Source: a virus
Reading direction: 5' to 3' (one strand)
IMG/VR virus record: IMGVR_UViG_3300025120_014686
Coordinates: 1 to 22,278 of that record
DNA length: 22,278 bases
Positions 18,368 through 22,278 of this stretch are shown piece by piece. Within the stretch, counting starts at the first letter, position 1. The number at the start of each line of letters is the position of its first letter. The notes beneath the pieces are model-generated. The model was given only the letters and a program-made list of their open reading frames with translations. It did no database searches and had not been told where the DNA came from. The position numbers and the translations under genes are program-made.

Positions 18368-20812
18368 ATGGCAACACCAGTGTGGACAACCACTGCAGGT
18401 AAAATTGCAACTATTGATGAACAAGCATCGTTTTCGCTACAACTAGAAGCGAACACTACCGATTCAACGGCCATCACTTACTCCGTGATAGCAGGAAGCC
18501 TACCAGCAGGAATGCAGGTTACCACAGACGGCTTACTGACAGGTACTCCGGCTGAGGTTGCCAAAAGAACTCTTTACACCTTCGTCGTGCGAGCCACGGC
18601 CGGTACCTCTATTACAGACAGGAATTTTTCATTGGACGTGCAAGGAGAAGACGCTCCAACATTTACTTCAGCATCTGGCCAACTACAACTTGATGATTCT
18701 ACAAGGACCGGACTTTACTGGGCACTCGATGGTGAGCAAGTAAGTTTTCAAATACTGGCTACAGATTCGGATACTAGGGACGGACACAATCTCGTTTACT
18801 CTATAGATGAAGGGATTTTGCCTCCAGGGTTGACCATGACTTCAACTGGGTTGATATCTGGTATAGTAAAGTTGACAGATGATTATTTCGAGGACTCTAC
18901 TACAATTATTGCACAGACATTCGCTTTGACAATCAGAGTAAGCGATGGAACGACAGTGACAACGCAGTCAAATAATATTTTTGTCTACTCAGCGGATTAT
19001 TGGAATATTAATAATTCTAGCATCACTACAGACATGACAGAAATAAACAATGTACCGGTTACAATGGATCATACTTCAGAACGTAGACCGGTCTTTGAAA
19101 CAGGATCTGACCTTGGCACTTTTAGACATGATAATGTATTGGTAATAAAAATAGATGTATTAGATGCTGATCCATTATCGGGCACTTTAGTATATTCAAT
19201 TCAATCTGGCTCCTTACCTACAGGCGTTTCTATTGATACAAGTACTGGAGAACTACACGGAAATCTTGATAGGCAGTCTGCGGTTGAAACCACGTATAAT
19301 TTTACGGTAAGGGCAAATAAAGTTTTAGCAGAAGGTAACGTGTTCGCAGACCAACAGTTCACTATGAAAGTCATAGGCGAAATAGACATAGGAATTGCGT
19401 TTACAACAGCCGATACTGTTGGAACACTCACAGCAGATATTCCTAGCACCCTTTCAATAGAAGCAGTAGCAGAAGAAACAGATCGTGTTTTAAGTTATAC
19501 AGTAACCGGAGGTGCTTTGCCAACTGGTATTACATTATCCGAACAAGGAAACATAATTGGCACTATAGATCCAAGTGACTTTACGGATTCAACAAGAGCA
19601 TTCACTTTTACAGTAACGGTCAGTGATCAATACCAGTCAGCGGCAACATCCAAAGTGTTCACATTAAACATTGACATACCTTTTACAACAATCGAATATG
19701 GAAACATGTCAGGACGTTCTACCTCGTTTATCGATCAAAATATTTTTTACAATTTAGCACAAGACAATAACATCAATTCACCGGAGAATATTTACAGACC
19801 GGAAGACAGCAACTTTGGTATGAAAAATAAACCTGAGATGTTAATGATGGCAGGATTAGAGGCACAGACACTTACAGCCTTCCAACAACAGATGGAGCAA
19901 AACCATTCCCCTAAAACTTTATACTTCGGTGATGTTAAGACAGCCATCGCCAAAGAAGGAACAACCACAAAATATGAAGTGGTCTATGTAGAAATAAAAG
20001 ACAGTTTAGTCAATAACGACGGACAAGCAGTTTCGAGTTCAATTAACCTAAGAGATGCGGTAGTGAAGCCTATGCTAGGACCTAGGGCATCTAGTATGAA
20101 CGCCACTGCTGATTATCTTGTATATGAAGTCACTACCGATGGCGGCCTGTCGTTCAGCACCTCAGGTTCAAAAGTAAGATTTGCAAACCAATTGAGTGCT
20201 GACTTAGGATTCATTACGACTGTGTACCCTAATGCTGTGGCCAATATGAGATCAAGAATGAAAAGCCTCGGACACAAAGAATATGACTATCTACCATTAT
20301 GGATGAAGACCACGCAGGCAGGAGATCTGGCCCCTTTAGGCTTCGTCCTGGCCGTTCCTATCTGTTATTGCAAACCAGGAACGTCAGCACTTATCAAAAA
20401 AAGAGTAGAAGATAAAAAATTAACATTCAAAAATATTGCTTTTACCGTAGATAGATACTTGGTAAGCAAAAGTAAAGTTGCAACAGAAACATTCACAGGT
20501 GACGGATCAACTACTAGTTTCGTTGTAGACGAGCTAATACACGAGCAAGATATCTTAGTAAAAGAAGGAACAGCCACAGTTTCAGTAGGACAGGGCGTGA
20601 CTGCTGATAATAATGTCACTCCGGCCTACCTTACAGTAGACGGAACGCTAAGATCAGCAGATCATGAACTAGGCATAACTTTAACTCATAATACTACCAC
20701 TAAAAAGACAACAATTACTTTTACCAAAGAAGTCCCACAATCAGGTACAATAATTAAGGTGCAGAGAAGCAACGATAAATATCTTAAATTTAGAGATAAA
20801 GGAATTCAATAA
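18368..20812 (+). CDS. Virion structural protein with four Ig-like (He_PIG-type) domains
   Basis: In this 814-residue protein, residues 1-93, 94-208, 236-337 and 343-437 are four cadherin/Ig-like domains, each with the He_PIG signature: YSV.AGSLPAGM...DGLLTG (38-59), YSIDEGILPPGL (144-155), YSIQSGSLPTGV (276-287) and YTVTGGALPTGI (377-388). Residues about 452-814 form a separate region with FIDQNIFYNLAQDNNINSP, YEVVYVEIKDS and FTGDGSTTSFVVDELIHEQD, of the kind seen in phage baseplate or tail-tip proteins (recollection). Ig-like domains on virions bind cell-surface carbohydrate weakly and help adsorption (family knowledge). Its own promoter and Shine-Dalgarno indicate strong late expression. 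TAA overlaps the next ATG. Confidence 0.86.
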   Translation: MATPVWTTTAGKIATIDEQASFSLQLEANTTDSTAITYSVIAGSLPAGMQVTTDGLLTGTPAEVAKRTLYTFVVRATAGTSITDRNFSLDVQGEDAPTFTSASGQLQLDDSTRTGLYWALDGEQVSFQILATDSDTRDGHNLVYSIDEGILPPGLTMTSTGLISGIVKLTDDYFEDSTTIIAQTFALTIRVSDGTTVTTQSNNIFVYSADYWNINNSSITTDMTEINNVPVTMDHTSERRPVFETGSDLGTFRHDNVLVIKIDVLDADPLSGTLVYSIQSGSLPTGVSIDTSTGELHGNLDRQSAVETTYNFTVRANKVLAEGNVFADQQFTMKVIGEIDIGIAFTTADTVGTLTADIPSTLSIEAVAEETDRVLSYTVTGGALPTGITLSEQGNIIGTIDPSDFTDSTRAFTFTVTVSDQYQSAATSKVFTLNIDIPFTTIEYGNMSGRSTSFIDQNIFYNLAQDNNINSPENIYRPEDSNFGMKNKPEMLMMAGLEAQTLTAFQQQMEQNHSPKTLYFGDVKTAIAKEGTTTKYEVVYVEIKDSLVNNDGQAVSSSINLRDAVVKPMLGPRASSMNATADYLVYEVTTDGGLSFSTSGSKVRFANQLSADLGFITTVYPNAVANMRSRMKSLGHKEYDYLPLWMKTTQAGDLAPLGFVLAVPICYCKPGTSALIKKRVEDKKLTFKNIAFTVDRYLVSKSKVATETFTGDGSTTSFVVDELIHEQDILVKEGTATVSVGQGVTADNNVTPAYLTVDGTLRSADHELGITLTHNTTTKKTTITFTKEVPQSGTIIKVQRSNDKYLKFRDKGIQ

Positions 20813-21378
20813 TGGCAAGTAACATAGTACCAGGAAACATAGACGGAACGTATCCTAAAGCAGGGCAGGACAACAGCTCACAAGGTTTTAGAGATAATTT
20901 TTCTTCTACTAAAGACAACTTTACGGAAGCAAAAACGGAAATAGAAGACCTACAGACTAACAAGGCTAATCTAAATGCCAGCAGTGATTTTACAAACAAT
21001 GAAGTTACAAGGGCAAAGTTTAAAAATACTTCAGAAACTGTATATGCTCATGGTAGCGTGAGTAGTGGCAGTGTTACACTGAACCATGCTAATGGACATT
21101 ACCAAACTTTGACCATAACAGCAGACACAACTTTTACATTCACTAATTTCCCAGCCACTGGATCGTTAGGAAGATTTATTTTAGATATCACCGTGGCTCC
21201 TGCTTCCTCAGGAATACTAACTTTTCCAAGTGCTGTGATAAAAGCAGATAACGTAACAGGTAGTGACGGAACATCAGACCAAATTACTACAGGTATTGGT
21301 AGAGCACTTTATGAATTCATGTCACCAGACGGTGGCACAACTGTATTGATGCATGAACTAGGTAAACAATACGCTTAA
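20812..21378 (+). CDS. Short fibre-like or tail-associated protein (188 aa)
   Basis: The N-terminus (residues 9-40, GQDNSSQGFRDNFSSTKDNFTEA) is a variant of the adaptor seen in the four fibre genes: the pattern G.D.S..FR.NF......NFTEA keeps the FRDNF and NFTE elements. A short coiled coil (EIEDLQTNKANLN) follows, then a beta domain (VSSGSVTLNHANGHYQTLTI, TFTFTNFPATGSLGRFILDI). This ends in TALYEF-like RALYEFMSPDGGTTVLMHELGK. It is far shorter than the other fibres, so it may be a short fibre or a connector. The start overlaps the preceding stop by one base; AAGGA lies 10-14 bases before. Confidence 0.82.
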   Translation: MASNIVPGNIDGTYPKAGQDNSSQGFRDNFSSTKDNFTEAKTEIEDLQTNKANLNASSDFTNNEVTRAKFKNTSETVYAHGSVSSGSVTLNHANGHYQTLTITADTTFTFTNFPATGSLGRFILDITVAPASSGILTFPSAVIKADNVTGSDGTSDQITTGIGRALYEFMSPDGGTTVLMHELGKQYA

Positions 21379-21393
21379 TAACTAAGGAGTCAA

Positions 21394-21645
21394 ATGTACT
21401 TCCATCCATTACAAGAAGAGATAGGCAACATGTCCGAAGAGGACATCTCCAAACGTATCAAAGAGCTGTCAAGAAAAGTTGCTATCGCGAGACGTGGCAG
21501 GAATCCTGAGCTACTTTTCAATCTCCAACAAGCACTAAAGACATACCAAGATGCCGTCAGACAGAAACGTATTGAAGAATGGCACAAGAACAATAAGAAG
21601 TTAAGGAACGAGCCAGACCTAGGCGACCTGGTCAACATCGACTAG
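21394..21645 (+). CDS. Small coiled-coil protein, probable structural or assembly factor
   Basis: This 83-residue protein has a strong Shine-Dalgarno (AAGGAG at 21384-21389). It is nearly all helix: DISKRIKELSRKVAIARRG, PELLFNLQQALKTYQDAVRQ and KRIEEWHKNNKKL, then an acidic tail. The central part is basic. Small proteins of this shape sit among tail or baseplate genes in marine T4-like phages (recollection), with no activity known. The stop TAG lies directly before the TAAATA box of the next gene. Confidence 0.78.
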   Translation: MYFHPLQEEIGNMSEEDISKRIKELSRKVAIARRGRNPELLFNLQQALKTYQDAVRQKRIEEWHKNNKKLRNEPDLGDLVNID

Positions 21646-21651
21646 TAAATA
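21644..21651 (+). promoter_or_regulatory. TAAATA box abutting the start codon at 21658
   Basis: AGTAAATA begins within the stop codon at 21643-21645 and ends 6 bases before ATG 21658, without a Shine-Dalgarno. This gives the same near-leaderless layout as at 1097, 3235 and 10386. Confidence 0.35.
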
Positions 21652-21657
21652 GTTTTG

Positions 21658-22278
21658 ATGTCAAACACATTTACTTGGAAGACTACATTCAAATCCATTA
21701 TTATTGTCGACGGAGAACTTTTCTCTAATAAGTATCAAGCCAACATATCGTTAACTCCACACACTGCCGATTTAAAAGAACAAACAGAATACTTTGAAAG
21801 GTTAAAAAATCTTTTCGAGCAAGTTTTTGCCAACACAATAACAACATGGCGAGATGAACCATTATACCATACATTAAAGAAAAGTTCCACAAATAGATTT
21901 ATTGAATTACCAAAGCCTCCCTATGACCAAATCATGGCCGCGGTTTGTTTTTGCAAAGCAAATGCAGTTCTAGATTCAGTTATTACCATTAATTTTATTG
22001 AATTGTCTTCATGGCAAGGTGATGGAATTACCTATATGGTTGACAAAAACAGCAAAGAACTTATACTATTAGATAGACCCGATTGGTTTTCTGCTAAATT
22101 TAGTAAGTTTGATCCATGGTGGTTGAGGGCAGACACGGCAACATATGATCAAGAACTTGACAAAGGCATTTACACAGGACATTTCAGTTGGAACAATCAA
22201 AAGATTCCTGTTGACAAACAGCACGAGTATCATGCTAAAATATTTGAGTTCCAACCAAAGGTTTTAGATGGCGGAAAA
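21658..22278 (+). CDS. Hypothetical phage protein, 3' truncated by window end
   Basis: The frame is open from ATG 21658 to the last base (207 codons, no stop), so the gene continues past the window. The protein is not recognised. It starts MSNTFTWKTTFKSIIIVDGE and has a helical EYFERLKNLFEQVFANTITTW segment (about 42-62) and a Cys-containing MAAVCFCKANAVLDSVI (93-109). A beta part follows (GITYMVDKNSKELILLDRPD), then WWLRADTATYDQELD (about 157-171). The aromatic-rich, mixed alpha/beta character fits a soluble virion or assembly protein. Position after the fibre genes suggests a structural-module gene, without further evidence. Confidence 0.75.
   Translation, partial: MSNTFTWKTTFKSIIIVDGELFSNKYQANISLTPHTADLKEQTEYFERLKNLFEQVFANTITTWRDEPLYHTLKKSSTNRFIELPKPPYDQIMAAVCFCKANAVLDSVITINFIELSSWQGDGITYMVDKNSKELILLDRPDWFSAKFSKFDPWWLRADTATYDQELDKGIYTGHFSWNNQKIPVDKQHEYHAKIFEFQPKVLDGGK

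Overview
The window looks like part of a tailed-phage genome, most likely a T4-like myovirus of a marine bacterium (of the kind that infects SAR11 or picocyanobacteria). The evidence is dense packing with 1-30 base overlaps, almost all genes on one strand, many tiny unknown genes, phage-type auxiliary metabolic genes, and a terminal block of repetitive fibre-like structural genes. TAAATA boxes resembling the T4 late-promoter core (TATAAATA) lie in front of many transcription units. No capsid, tail-sheath or terminase gene is in view, so the T4-like assignment is an inference. No host-type genes, tRNA, rRNA, insertion sequence or CRISPR array was seen.

Region 1 (1-4880) is a string of small genes: the 3' part of a class III nucleotide cyclase, two tandem TM-plus-coiled-coil (holin-like) proteins, a DexA/RecE-type DEDDh exonuclease, a membrane protein, a possible degenerate GIY-YIG protein, a HIT-family protein, a GT42/MptE-like protein, an MBD4-like DNA glycosylase and an LSm-like protein. 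Region 2 (4950-10113) is one tightly coupled unit: a QueD-family protein, a large unknown protein, a GT8-like glycosyltransferase, a beta-rich unknown protein, a PLP aminotransferase-fold protein, a small unknown, an A-type Fe-S carrier and a second GT42/MptE-like protein. Together these suggest surface-glycan or nucleotide-sugar chemistry, with cofactor or base-modification genes interspersed. One small zinc-finger gene (10108-10386) runs on the minus strand and ends inside the last gene of this unit.

Region 3 (10418-22278) is structural. Four consecutive fibre-like genes share a roughly 40-residue N-terminal domain (core GDTLR..KVN.NFTELY) and are built from repeated modules. They are followed by a 52-residue basic ORF, a protein with four Ig-like (He_PIG-type) domains, a short fibre-like protein, a small coiled-coil protein and an unknown gene cut by the window end.

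The most unusual signal is promoter placement. Three sigma70-type promoters (one a perfect TTGACA-N17-TATAAT) and several TAAATA boxes sit only 5-6 bases before an ATG that lacks a Shine-Dalgarno sequence, which predicts leaderless mRNAs. By contrast, two of the structural genes have a TAAATA box and then a normal 22-29 base leader with a strong Shine-Dalgarno. Other items of note are the phage-borne cyclase, the MBD4-type glycosylase, the paired GT42-like proteins, and the modular duplication of fibre genes.
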